Part shown: positions 49,614-64,000 of the stretch, piece by piece
Position numbering within the stretch: the first letter of the stretch is position 1
Layout: the number at the start of each line of letters is the position of its first letter
Assembly (NCBI RefSeq): GCF_023343835.1
Contig: NC_064433.1
Location: forward strand, 178,453,777-178,517,776
Reading direction: 5' to 3'
DNA: 64,000 nt
Source: Lagopus muta
Taxonomy: Eukaryota; Chordata; Aves; Galliformes; Phasianidae
Translations under genes and position numbers: made by a program
The notes under the pieces: generated by a model
Database searches by the model: none
Told to the model about the DNA's origin: nothing
The model's input: the letters and a program-made list of their open reading frames with translations, nothing else

Positions 49614-50509
49614 TTTATTTCCTTTTATTTCAGAAGCAGCAATGTTGTCTGTAAAAATGAGTACAACTACTATTGCTTTTTGTACTCAAAACATAACATC
49701 AGTGTTCCTGAAGGTACTCCAGATACAGAATGACTGTCTCAGAGGGACATCTTGTACACCAGTGTAGAGCCAGTCTCTTTTATCACAAGAGTTAGTTACA
49801 AAAACAAATATATATACACATATATTTTACAGTATTATAGTAACACTATAGCAAAATAGAAAACAAGTGATTTATAAAAATAAAATACAAGCATAATTTC
49901 ACCAGGAATTTTCCACCAGGAAAAAAGCAGCAGTATTACACCTGGCTCAAGGGTCATATCCCATTTAACTAAGCTAAGAAAAATATCCTGAATTTCCAGC
50001 TTGTTAAACAGGAAGTTCTCCTGTTTTCAGTTGCACTTCTGCCAACTACCACTGTGGCATTATCTTTAACGTACGTTCCCTTCCCCTCACTCCTGAAATG
50101 TACTCCAGTCACTTATTTCATCATGCCTGCTTTTCAGATTGTCCATTCTGCACAGCCATGTTACTATGCCAAATTATTACCTGCAAGACTCGATATCGAT
50201 CAGTTAGACGAGTGATGATCCTCAGGCTTTAAGAACATTATGTATGAGCAAAGTCCCTGCAAGCCACAGAAAACAGCAAAGCACTGCTTGCTTTTAGGCT
50301 GTATTGCAAACATAAGTGGAGGAAGAAAATGTTTTCTTGATAACAAGTTAATGAAAAAAACCACCCAAAGCCATCCACCTAATACTGATACATATAAACA
50401 TTTACAGTTCACCTGATCCAATGTTTAATATGCAAATAGAAATCTGAAATGCTAAGACATTTGCTGCTGAAAAATAATCTCTTCCAAAAACACACTGGAT
50501 CCTTCCAAG
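49614..50509 (-). other. ATM: Candidate ATM 3' UTR
   Basis: On the minus strand this follows the ATM stop codon. Two AATAAA hexamers (TTTATT at 49614-49619 and 49624-49629 on the + strand) give a plausible poly(A) region about 0.9 kb after the stop. Longer mRNAs cannot be excluded. Confidence 0.35.
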
Positions 50510-56339
<5,830 letters not shown>

Positions 56340-56718
56340 CTGAAATTATAAATTGGCTTAACATCAATAGAAATAATACCTGCATTTGACTCAGAGAAAA
56401 CATTAATGAGACGTTTGCAAACCACATTTTAAATATTATTGTAAGTGTTCTGTCATTTACAATGATAATATCCTTAAAAGCTACAAAAATATGCTGAGCA
56501 AAGGCATGAGAGTGGTTCCTGCTTGCTCGCCTCACTGGTAGAGGGGATGTGGGGCTGTAGACTTCTCAACAATGACACAACTTCATCTTGTGCCAACAAG
56601 CATTCTGCCAGAAATTATTCATGTGTGGTCAGAGGACATTCACCTTACACTGGGCTGCAAATGGGCCTCATCTATGATTCTCAAACTGTCCATATCTGTG
56701 ACCTGTCTCTTCAACCAC

Positions 56719-56723
56719 CCTAC
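56719..56723. repeat. Target-site duplication, left copy (CCTAC)
   Basis: CCTAC directly precedes the TGTCATGG start of the 5' LTR and is repeated after the 3' LTR. A 5-bp duplication fits this class of retroviral integrase. Confidence 0.92.
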
Positions 56724-57213
56724 TGTCATGGTTCTATGTTTTTTGTTTTTGTTTTGTTTTTTGTTTTTGGGTTTCAGTATTCCACATCAAAACATCATGC
56801 AGTGTACGGGGCATTAAAGTGTCACTGCCCCAATTCCAAGTACCTATCCCTGTACATTACAGCAGTCACGGGATCTGGCCCTTCCGGGTGGGGGGGGCGC
56901 TCTCTTGCTGCCTGGCAGTGGGTGCTGGAGGGTGCTTTCCTAGCCGTTCCAAGCTTTTCAGGTTTGAATCGGTCCCGGAAACTCTCTCTCTCATCTTGTC
57001 TGATTTTTTAATCTCAATTGCAATTAAATTGTATCTATTGTGTTATCTTGTATTCCAATATTATAGTAAAATAAGTTCTCCTCCATAGATTGTTGCCGCT
57101 GTTCTTTTCCTCCCTTCCTTCCTTCCCATTTTTGTGGGACTGGGGTGGGGGGGGAGGGCAGAGGCCTGTCGCCCCTGTCACGGACATAGATTGATCTGGT
57201 CAAATCCGTGACA
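56724..57213 (+). repeat. 5' LTR (490 bp)
   Basis: It begins TGTCATGG and ends CCGTGACA, a near-perfect terminal inverted pair with TG...CA ends. It contains T-rich sequence near the start, an ATTAAA at 57023-57028 that may serve as poly(A) signal, and a C/T-rich then G-rich segment near the end. It differs from the 3' LTR only at 57171 (G here, A at 63184). Open frames across it are not genes. Confidence 0.95.
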
Positions 57214-57219
57214 GATTTT

Positions 57220-57237
57220 TGGCGCCCAACGTGGGGC
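57220..57237 (+). promoter_or_regulatory. Primer binding site, tRNA-Lys1,2 type
   Basis: TGGCGCCCAACGTGGGGC lies six bases after the 5' LTR. This 18-mer is the known complement of the tRNA-Lys1,2 3' end used by, for example, D-type retroviruses and visna. Most ERVL elements are named for a Leu primer, so this is notable. Confidence 0.9.
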
Positions 57238-57493
57238 TCGACTGCTTTTTAGCTTTTTGAACGAATCTCTTTTTCTCTCTGCTCTTAGAGAGCTTCTTTA
57301 GGGAGCATTATCAGTAGTTCAGGTTTCTGTGCTGGAAAACCTGACCTTGAAAGATTAGGCATACTGCCAGTGTTCTGGGATATTTGTAAACTTTGAGCAC
57401 TACTTAGTCTGAGTAGTGCCTTTTTTCCTTTTTTTTTTTTCCCCTCCTCTTGTTAGCTTCAATTCATTAACCCTTTTTTAGCAAGCACCAGTG
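57238..57493 (+). other. ERV 5' leader
   Basis: About 256 bases between the PBS and the gag ATG, including a T-rich run at 57420-57445. It presumably carries packaging and dimerisation signals; none can be assigned by eye. Confidence 0.7.
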
Positions 57494-59440
57494 ATGAACC
57501 CACTCGTTATCGTGGGGGTGCTGGGTAAAGGATTTAAAGCAATGGTGTTAGTCACAACCTACTGGCCAATAATCCATCTCACACTTACGTGTTGTGGAAT
57601 TGCATTCATATATAACTACCTAAGGGCACTGATGGAGACACCTATGTTTTACCTATTTGCAATGTGGTATGATTTGAACTTTGACATCTACATCCCAGAA
57701 GGAATGGCTAATTTCTCAAACAACTACATCCCAGAAGGAATGGCTAATTTCACAAACAACTACATCCCAAATGGAATAGCTAATTTTACAAACAACACGA
57801 TGTTCAGACCAGTCTCCGGGTTTTCTTCTCGGTTTGTCAAACGTTTTTTGAATCCTGAATTAATACCCATGTTGTTGTTCGCGTCATCAATTCTCCTGAA
57901 TGTATTCCAATTCATTCGTAATAAGGGAAAGGAGTCTCTTCCAAAACTAGAGAATGATGATTGGCAGGGAATATGGAGAGGTTTAGGAAAGGTTTTAGAA
58001 GCATGGGGACCCGCAGTGTCATGGGATTTTACTCTTGAACACCTGTGGGATCCTGAGAAACTAAGCCAGTATCTGAGTCAGGGACTATGCGGCTTACATA
58101 AATCTAAGGAGGTACAACTTATTTGGGGTTTGGCTTGTGCTTACCGTGCCCTATATAATACCATTCGGGAGAGAGAGAGTTTCCGAGCTGAGGTTCAAGC
58201 CAAAGGGGAAAATCCCCAAGTCAAATCTAATCAATCACAGGAGACACCAGTAACAATACCGGTTGCTCCTGTGGAGGGCAAGAAATGGAAACGAGTGTCT
58301 TCGCGTCTTGAACGAAAAAGAGAAGAAGAGGAGGAGGAGGAGGAAGATCCAGGCGAGGGGCCCTCCTCAGAACCACCACCATCGCGAAGGGCAAAAGCGA
58401 AAACTAAGAGACATGCAGAAGAGAGTGATGAAGAGGAAGTCTCTATTGCTACTCGCCGGCCTCTAAAGATGACTGAAATCCAAGGTTCAAGAAAGGAGTT
58501 TACACGGCACCTGAATGAAAGTATTGTTTCCTGGTTGGTTCGCTGTTGGGACAGTGGGGCCCACAGCTTGTCTCTGGATGGTAATGAAGCTCGCCAACTA
58601 GGTGCCATTGCCAGAGATCCAGCTATTGATAGAGGAATTAGTCGGTGTTCGGATGAGGCTGCCTCCCTCTGGGAACGAGTGTTAATAGCCGTGAAGGAAA
58701 AGTATCCCTTCAAAAATGGCTTGAAGATTGCGATGAAGAAATGGGATACAGTTGAAAAGGGTATCCAGTATTTGAGGGAAATAGGCGTGGTGGAAATGTT
58801 GTATGACCCTGACTTTGTTCCTAACCAACCACACCAAAACCGCGACCCTGAAAAGGTGAGGACAACGCCTGAGATATGGCAGAAAATCGTGACAACAGCA
58901 CCAGACAAATATGCCGCTACACTAACGTCAGCGTGTGACAGGTACCAGGAACAACAGAGAACGCCCTTAGTTTATGAATTAATTGTTACGCTTCAAAACT
59001 ACGAACAATTGCTGTCCCCAATTCATTCTGCCGTTGCTGCTATATCAAGAATGATGACGGAGCAAGTGTCTCAACTGATTAACCGTGACAAACCTGTAGC
59101 AGTATCAGAGACGCTGGATGAAGATCAGGATAATCAAAAGAGTCTAATGAAGGAGATCAAGGAGATGAAGGCGATGATGCGAGCCCACCTAACTAAAGAC
59201 GATGAACCTTCCTTCTCACGTGCACCATCAAAGATCTCAGCTGTAAGAAGCAAACACTCTCCAGCTCAAGTAAGGGGTAATACACCACGAATTGCCTTAT
59301 GGTATTACCTACGTGACCATGGAGAAGACATGGGGAAGTGGCACGGTCAACCTACTCCTGTACTACGAGCCCGGGTGAAAGAATTACAAGGCAGATCTAC
59401 CACCAGTGCAGTTGCTCCAGTTACCACAGGTAATGAATAG
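57494..59440 (+). CDS. gag: ERV gag-like ORF, 648 residues
   Basis: The frame is open from ATG 57494 to UAG 59438-59440. By family, Gag forms the particle core. Layout by residue: hydrophobic N-terminus (about 4-45), three 12-residue repeats (about 66-101, see separate entry), a second hydrophobic segment (about 123-142, PMLLFASSILLNVFQFI), a Lys/Arg-Glu linker with a Glu run (about 262-325), then a helical region (about 335-510) with WDSGAHSLSLDGNEARQLG and WDTVEKGIQYLREI. That region looks like the capsid of ERVL/Fv1-type Gag. A coiled-coil-like Glu/Lys/Met stretch lies near 545-568. There is no CCHC zinc knuckle and no N-terminal Gly for myristoylation. Pol follows in the same frame. Confidence 0.85.
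   Translation: MNPLVIVGVLGKGFKAMVLVTTYWPIIHLTLTCCGIAFIYNYLRALMETPMFYLFAMWYDLNFDIYIPEGMANFSNNYIPEGMANFTNNYIPNGIANFTNNTMFRPVSGFSSRFVKRFLNPELIPMLLFASSILLNVFQFIRNKGKESLPKLENDDWQGIWRGLGKVLEAWGPAVSWDFTLEHLWDPEKLSQYLSQGLCGLHKSKEVQLIWGLACAYRALYNTIRERESFRAEVQAKGENPQVKSNQSQETPVTIPVAPVEGKKWKRVSSRLERKREEEEEEEEDPGEGPSSEPPPSRRAKAKTKRHAEESDEEEVSIATRRPLKMTEIQGSRKEFTRHLNESIVSWLVRCWDSGAHSLSLDGNEARQLGAIARDPAIDRGISRCSDEAASLWERVLIAVKEKYPFKNGLKIAMKKWDTVEKGIQYLREIGVVEMLYDPDFVPNQPHQNRDPEKVRTTPEIWQKIVTTAPDKYAATLTSACDRYQEQQRTPLVYELIVTLQNYEQLLSPIHSAVAAISRMMTEQVSQLINRDKPVAVSETLDEDQDNQKSLMKEIKEMKAMMRAHLTKDDEPSFSRAPSKISAVRSKHSPAQVRGNTPRIALWYYLRDHGEDMGKWHGQPTPVLRARVKELQGRSTTSAVAPVTTGNE
57689..57796 (+). repeat. Three tandem 36-bp repeats inside gag
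   Basis: The units are 57689-57724, 57725-57760 and 57761-57796. They encode YIPEGMANFSNN, YIPEGMANFTNN and YIPNGIANFTNN. Each unit carries an N-X-S/T sequon, and NNT follows the third. The array is in frame, so copy number can change without breaking gag. Confidence 0.92.
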
Positions 59441-59480
59441 AGGGGCCCTGCCCTCAGTCAGGGGGGGGAAAGGGATAATA
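59438..59480 (+). promoter_or_regulatory. Candidate stop-codon readthrough signal between gag and pol
   Basis: UAG at 59438-59440 is followed in the same frame by pol without another stop. Just downstream, CCCUG (59446-59450) can pair with CAGGG (59459-59463), and loop bases CCCU (59451-59454) can pair with AGGG (59471-59474), an H-type pseudoknot. Gammaretroviruses use this arrangement for about 5% readthrough. The fold is drawn by hand. Confidence 0.6.
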
Positions 59481-62400
59481 GAGTATATTGGACTGTGTGG
59501 ATTCGATGGCCTGGCACATCAGAACCACTGAAATATAAGGCCCTGGTGGACACTGGTGCACAGTGCACTCTGATGCCCTCGAGTCATGAAGGGACAGAAT
59601 CAATCCATATTTCTGGAGTGACCGGGGGCTCTCAAGAATTGACTGTGTTGGAGGCCGAGATAAGCCTCACTGGTAAGGACTGGCAAAAACATCCTATTGT
59701 GACGGGCCCAGGGGCTCCATGTATACTAGGGATTGATTATCTCAGAAGGGGGCATTTCAAGGATCCTAAGGGGTATCGATGGGCCTTTGGAATAGCTGCT
59801 GTGGACACAGACAACATTAAGCAGCTGTCTGTTTTGCCTGGCCTGTCAGAAGATCCATCTGTTGTGGGGCTGCTGCGAGTAAAAGAGCAACACGTACCGA
59901 TTGCTACAAAAATGGTGCACAGGCGTCAGTACCGCACCAACAGGGATTCTTTGCTCCCCATTCATAAGTTAATTCGTCAACTAGAGAGCCAGGGAGTGAT
60001 CAGCAAAACTCACTCGCCTTTTAACAGCCCCATATGGCCAGTGCGTAAAGCCAGTGGAGAATGGAGGCTGACGGTGGACTACCGTGGCCTGAATGAAGTC
60101 ACACCCCCACTGAGTGCTGCTGTGCCGGACATGTTAGAACTTCAATATGAACTGGAGTCAAAAGCGGCCAAATGGTATGCCACCATTGACATTGCTAATG
60201 CCTTCTTTTCCATCCCTTTGGCCAAAGAATGTAAGCCACAGTTTGCTTTCACATGGAGGGGCATTCAGTATACCTGGAACCGTTTGCCCCAGGGGTGGAA
60301 ACACAGCCCGACCATTTGCCATGGGTTGATTCAAACTGTATTGGAACAGGGCAGCGCTCCTGAGCACCTGCAGTACATTGATGACATCATTGTGTGGGGC
60401 GATACAGCAGAAGAAGTCTTCACAAAAGGAGAGAGAATGATCCAAATTCTTCTGAGTGCTGGTTTTGCTATTAAGCGAAGCAAAGTGAAAGGACCTGCCC
60501 AGGAGATTCAGTTCCTAGGTATAAAGTGGCAAGATGGCCGTCGTCACATCCCAACAGACGTGATCGACAAAATCACTGCTATGTCTCCACCCACTAGCAA
60601 AAGAGAGACACAATCTTTTCTGGGTGCAGTGGGCTTTTGGAGAATGCATGTTCCAAACTACAGCCTCATTGTAAGCCCCCTTTATTATGTGACGCGAATG
60701 AGAAATGAGTTTACATGGGGCCCTGAGCAGCAGCAGGCTTTTGAACAGATTAAACAGGAGATAGCCCGTGCCGTGGCCCTAGGGCCAGTACGGACTGGAC
60801 AGGGTATAAAGAACATCCTCTACACTGCTGCTGGAGAGAACGGTCCCACTTGGAGTTTGTGGCAAAGAGCCTCGGGAGAGACCCGAGGCCGACCCCTGGG
60901 ATTCTGGAGTCGGGCGTACAGAGGGTCTGAAGAGCACTACACTCCAACTGAGAAGGAGATCTTAGCCGCTTATGAAGGGGTTCGGGCTGCTTCCGAAGTA
61001 GTCGGTACTGAAACACAGCTCTTTCTGGCACCTCGACTGCCAGTGCTGAACTGGATGTTTAAAGGAAAGGTTCCCTCCACCCATCATGCTACTGATGCCA
61101 CTTGGAGTAAGTGGATTGCACTGATTACACAACGAGCACGGATGGGGAACCTCAGCCGTCCAGGAATCCTAGAAGTCATCATGGACTGGCCTGAAGGTAA
61201 AAAGTTTGGAACACCACCAGGAGAAGAAGTATCACGTGCTAAAGAAGCCCCACCATACAGTGAACTACCAGAGAATGAAAAGAAATATGCCCTGTTCACA
61301 GATGGATCGTGTCGTATTGTGGGAAAGCATCGCAGATGGAAAGCTGCTGTGTGGAGCCCCACACGACAAGTTGCAGAGGCCACTGAAGGGAAAGGAGAAT
61401 CAAGCCAATTTGCAGAGGTAAAGGCTGTCCAACTGGCCTTAGATGTCGCTGAACGGGAGAGGTGGCCAATGCTCTATCTCTACACTGACTCATGGATGGT
61501 GGCAAATGCCTTATGGGGGTGGTTACAGCAGTGGGAGCAAAATAACTGGCAAAGAAGGGGTAAACCTATTTGGGCTGCTGAACTGTGGAAAGACATTGCT
61601 GCCCGAACAAAGACTATAGTTGTAAAGGTGCGCCATGTAGATGCTCATGTGCCCAAGAGTCGGGCTACTGAAGAACAGCAAAATAACCATCAGGTAGACC
61701 GAGCTGCCAGAATTGAGGTGGCTCAAATAGACCTGGACTGGCAGAACAAGGGTGAATTATTTCTGGCTCGGTGGGCCCATGAGACCTCAGGTCATCAAGG
61801 GAGAGATGCAACATACAAATGGGCCAGAGACCGAGGGGTGGACTTAACTATGGATGCCATTGCACAGGTTATTCATAACTGTGAAACATGTGCCATCATC
61901 AAACAAGCCAAGACGATGAAACCCCTCTGGGAGGAAGGACGATGGCAAAAGTACAAATATGGGGAGGCATGGCAGGTTGATTATATCACCTTGCCACGAT
62001 CTCGCAATGGTAAGCATTATGTGCTTACTATGGTGGAGGCAACCACTGGGTGGCTTGAAACATATGCAGTACCCCATGCTACCGCCCGAAACACCATACT
62101 GGGTCTCGAGAAACAAGTCCTGTGGCGACACGGTACCCCAGAAAGGATTGAGTCAGATAATGGGACTCATTTCAAAAATTCTCTTGTAAATACTTGGGCC
62201 AAAGATCATGGCATCGAGTGGATTTACCATATTCCCTATCATGCACCAGCCTCTGGTAAAATTGAACGATACAATGGATTGTTAAAAACGATGCTAAAAG
62301 CACTGGGTGGAGGAACATTTAAGCACTGGGAGAAGCATTTGGCAGAAGCCACCTGGTTAGTCAATACCAGAGGATCTATTAATCGTGATGGTCCTAACCA

Positions 62401-62626
62401 ATCCAGTTCCCTACATACCGTAGAGGGAGATAAAGTCCCCGTTGTACATGTAAAGAACATGTTAGGAAAGGCAGTTTGGGTTCTTCCAGCTTCTGGAAAA
62501 GGCAAACCTCTCCGTGGTACAGTTTTTGCCCAGGGACCAGGATCCACTTGGTGGGTAATGCAGAAGAATGGGGATGTCCAGTGTGTACCACAAGGAAACT
62601 TGATGCCGGGGGAGTGCAGTTACTGA
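59441..62626 (+). CDS. pol: ERV pol: protease, reverse transcriptase, RNase H, integrase
   Basis: One open frame continues from the gag UAG to TGA at 62624-62626. Numbering from codon 59495, signatures are: protease ALVDTGAQ (D19-G21) and LGID near 78-81; RT with D232 (ATIDIANAFF), RLPQGWKHSPT and YIDD at 294-297; RNase H with D603 (FTDGSC), E641, D665 (YTDSW) and D735; integrase zinc residues H762, H767, C796, C799 and the D829, D888, E924 triad with 35 residues between the last two. All look intact. The first AUG lies after the protease active site, so Pol is expected only as a fusion made through the gag stop. The C-terminus has a short SH3-like integrase tail and no dUTPase. Confidence 0.93.
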   Translation, partial: RGPALSQGGERDNRVYWTVWIRWPGTSEPLKYKALVDTGAQCTLMPSSHEGTESIHISGVTGGSQELTVLEAEISLTGKDWQKHPIVTGPGAPCILGIDYLRRGHFKDPKGYRWAFGIAAVDTDNIKQLSVLPGLSEDPSVVGLLRVKEQHVPIATKMVHRRQYRTNRDSLLPIHKLIRQLESQGVISKTHSPFNSPIWPVRKASGEWRLTVDYRGLNEVTPPLSAAVPDMLELQYELESKAAKWYATIDIANAFFSIPLAKECKPQFAFTWRGIQYTWNRLPQGWKHSPTICHGLIQTVLEQGSAPEHLQYIDDIIVWGDTAEEVFTKGERMIQILLSAGFAIKRSKVKGPAQEIQFLGIKWQDGRRHIPTDVIDKITAMSPPTSKRETQSFLGAVGFWRMHVPNYSLIVSPLYYVTRMRNEFTWGPEQQQAFEQIKQEIARAVALGPVRTGQGIKNILYTAAGENGPTWSLWQRASGETRGRPLGFWSRAYRGSEEHYTPTEKEILAAYEGVRAASEVVGTETQLFLAPRLPVLNWMFKGKVPSTHHATDATWSKWIALITQRARMGNLSRPGILEVIMDWPEGKKFGTPPGEEVSRAKEAPPYSELPENEKKYALFTDGSCRIVGKHRRWKAAVWSPTRQVAEATEGKGESSQFAEVKAVQLALDVAERERWPMLYLYTDSWMVANALWGWLQQWEQNNWQRRGKPIWAAELWKDIAARTKTIVVKVRHVDAHVPKSRATEEQQNNHQVDRAARIEVAQIDLDWQNKGELFLARWAHETSGHQGRDATYKWARDRGVDLTMDAIAQVIHNCETCAIIKQAKTMKPLWEEGRWQKYKYGEAWQVDYITLPRSRNGKHYVLTMVEATTGWLETYAVPHATARNTILGLEKQVLWRHGTPERIESDNGTHFKNSLVNTWAKDHGIEWIYHIPYHAPASGKIERYNGLLKTMLKALGGGTFKHWEKHLAEATWLVNTRGSINRDGPNQSSSLHTVEGDKVPVVHVKNMLGKAVWVLPASGKGKPLRGTVFAQGPGSTWWVMQKNGDVQCVPQGNLMPGECSY

Positions 62627-62736
62627 TTCTATGTATATGTATATAGCCATGTGTGCATTTTAATCATTTTTTGTTTGTTTGTATATATGTATATATATTT
62701 TAAGCATGATGTAACGATGTAGAATAAGGGGTGGAA
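62627..62736 (+). other. pol-to-LTR spacer with polypurine tract, no env
   Basis: Only 110 bases separate the pol stop from the 3' LTR, so there is no room for env. The spacer has a TATG/TATA-rich run (62630-62700) and ends in a purine tract AAGGGGTGGAA (62726-62736) that directly abuts the LTR and would prime plus-strand synthesis. Confidence 0.85.
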
Positions 62737-63226
62737 TGTCATGGTTCTATGTTTTTTGTTTTTGTTTTGTTTTTTGTTTTTGGGTTTCAGTATTCCACAT
62801 CAAAACATCATGCAGTGTACGGGGCATTAAAGTGTCACTGCCCCAATTCCAAGTACCTATCCCTGTACATTACAGCAGTCACGGGATCTGGCCCTTCCGG
62901 GTGGGGGGGGCGCTCTCTTGCTGCCTGGCAGTGGGTGCTGGAGGGTGCTTTCCTAGCCGTTCCAAGCTTTTCAGGTTTGAATCGGTCCCGGAAACTCTCT
63001 CTCTCATCTTGTCTGATTTTTTAATCTCAATTGCAATTAAATTGTATCTATTGTGTTATCTTGTATTCCAATATTATAGTAAAATAAGTTCTCCTCCATA
63101 GATTGTTGCCGCTGTTCTTTTCCTCCCTTCCTTCCTTCCCATTTTTGTGGGACTGGGGTGGGGGGGGAGGGCAGAGGCCTGTCACCCCTGTCACGGACAT
63201 AGATTGATCTGGTCAAATCCGTGACA
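62737..63226 (+). repeat. 3' LTR (490 bp)
   Basis: Same length as the 5' LTR and identical to it by full visual comparison except A at 63184. The single difference is CpG to CpA, typical of deamination at a methylated CpG. Confidence 0.95.
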
Positions 63227-63231
63227 CCTAC
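63227..63231. repeat. Target-site duplication, right copy (CCTAC)
   Basis: CCTAC follows the TGACA end of the 3' LTR and matches the left copy exactly. Confidence 0.92.
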
Positions 63232-64000
63232 ATTTCCTTGTGCCACAAAGCAACCCTACTCAGTTAGCTGTAAGAAAAGTTGTTTACATTACAGAGCTCC
63301 TATTATTTCAAATCATTTGAACAGGGGAAGAATAAAAATGAAGAAAATAACAATTTCACCCTACAGATGAGCAACACGTGGGACCAAGAGGGCCATACAA
63401 ACAAGTGTGACTTAGTGTGAGTGGCAGTTTCACGCCTCTGAAGTCAAAGAGCCTAAAACAGTTCCCTTGCCTATCTGTTCAGCTGTATAGACACAGCCAG
63501 GGGGACTTCAACACAGGGAAGTTCAGCTTCAAAATTTAAATTTTAGATGGCTGGCTCAAAAAGCAATTACATACTCCTGAAACTGCTAGGCTTCCTAGGT
63601 AAAGGAAATATGCCCACATGTTTGGACACCTAAGGATAAGTGCCAGTACATCCACCTATTTATGCTAAGGAGAATGGATCATTCACCATTACTGAATGCT
63701 AAAGCACATAAACTAGTCCCTTAGGAATAGCAGAAGAGGCAGACCTATTACACCTCTCACCTTTCTGAACATTGAATGCTGCCCTAAAACTCTGAGCTAG
63801 CACCTACAAAAGAAGAGATTCAGATCCAGATCTTCTCTGTGGTGTAGGGATCTCATCACCCCTTTAGATGATCAAAGACTAACCAGTGACAAAATCATTT
63901 TCATAAAAGAAACCCCTATCTAGTAAAGCTAAGAACTTTGGGTCAAGGTCTTCTAAGGGCCTTCTAATGAGAAGGATCTCAGCTGGCATCTCCCACCTCA
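63232..64000 (-). other. ATM: ATM intron, continues past window end
   Basis: AT-rich intronic sequence. I searched the minus strand for the preceding ATM exon, expected to end near a conserved segment before VDPTGRY, and did not see it, so that exon lies beyond the window. Confidence 0.6.

Larger units (their letters stand above)
56724..63226 (+). mobile_element. Full-length endogenous retrovirus, class III (ERVL-like) pol, env-less
   Basis: A 6503-bp provirus: 5' LTR, primer binding site, leader, gag-like ORF, in-frame UAG, pol ORF, polypurine tract, 3' LTR. It is flanked by the 5-bp duplication CCTAC (56719-56723 and 63227-63231). The LTRs differ at one base in 490, and both ORFs are open, so insertion is recent. 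The pol sequence (YIDD RT box, RLPQGWKHSPTICH, SGKIERYNG integrase motif) and the capsid-like region of Gag resemble the ERVL family by my recognition. It carries neither env nor a visible dUTPase. It sits in an ATM intron in antisense orientation, the usual tolerated state for intronic ERVs. No exact named family is assigned. Confidence 0.95.

Noticed and set aside
56523-57011. 162-codon frame over the 5' LTR and the 97-codon copy at 62731-63024
   Set aside because: The duplicated protein is only the LTR read through; both are non-coding LTR sequence.
58231-58908. 225-codon open frame antisense to the ERV gag
   Set aside because: Shadow of the gag frame with Ser runs that mirror the Glu run of gag; no independent support.
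62627-62736. Possible small env or accessory gene after pol
   Set aside because: Only 110 bases remain before the 3' LTR, filled with TATA-type repeats and the polypurine tract.

Overview
This window is vertebrate nuclear DNA and almost certainly avian, most likely chicken or a close galliform. It has short exons in long introns, a CpG-island promoter, and many 5'-truncated CR1 LINE fragments, which are the dominant bird retroposon. The gene order EXPH5 - POGLUT3 (KDELC2) - ATM matches the block on human 11q22.3, read in the opposite direction here. Gene names rest on recognising the translated exons; no database search was run.

Layout. (1) 1-9.2 kb, + strand: the last two coding exons of EXPH5, including one 5.3-kb terminal exon, then its 3' UTR. 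(2) 9.2-12.7 kb: an intergenic stretch made largely of CR1 remnants. (3) 12.8-26.3 kb, + strand: a complete POGLUT3 gene. A CpG island covers exon 1, and eight coding exons joined at canonical GT-AG sites give 504 codons plus stop, with a signal peptide and a C-terminal REDL. (4) 26.3-49.6 kb: a large gap between the convergent POGLUT3 and ATM genes, with CR1 copies and a probable old LTR remnant but no gene I can name. (5) 49.6-64 kb, - strand: the 3' part of ATM, nine exons covering the kinase and FATC regions. The window ends inside an upstream ATM intron.

The most striking object is a complete, apparently very young endogenous retrovirus (56724-63226) in an ATM intron, antisense to ATM. 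It has two 490-bp LTRs differing at one base, a 5-bp target duplication (CCTAC), a Lys1,2-type primer binding site, an open gag-like frame, and an open pol frame with every protease, RT, RNase H and integrase signature residue I looked for. There is no env. Pol looks class III (ERVL-like). Gag and pol share one reading frame and are separated by a single UAG, followed by sequence that can be drawn as a pseudoknot. The first AUG of pol lies beyond the protease active site, so translation by stop-codon readthrough is the likely mechanism. The Gag N-terminus is unusual: hydrophobic segments flank three 12-residue repeats, each carrying an N-glycosylation sequon.

The three host genes belong to separate processes: EXPH5 is a Rab27 effector in vesicle traffic, POGLUT3 glycosylates EGF repeats in the ER, and ATM is the DNA double-strand-break kinase. 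They form a conserved neighbourhood rather than a functional cluster.
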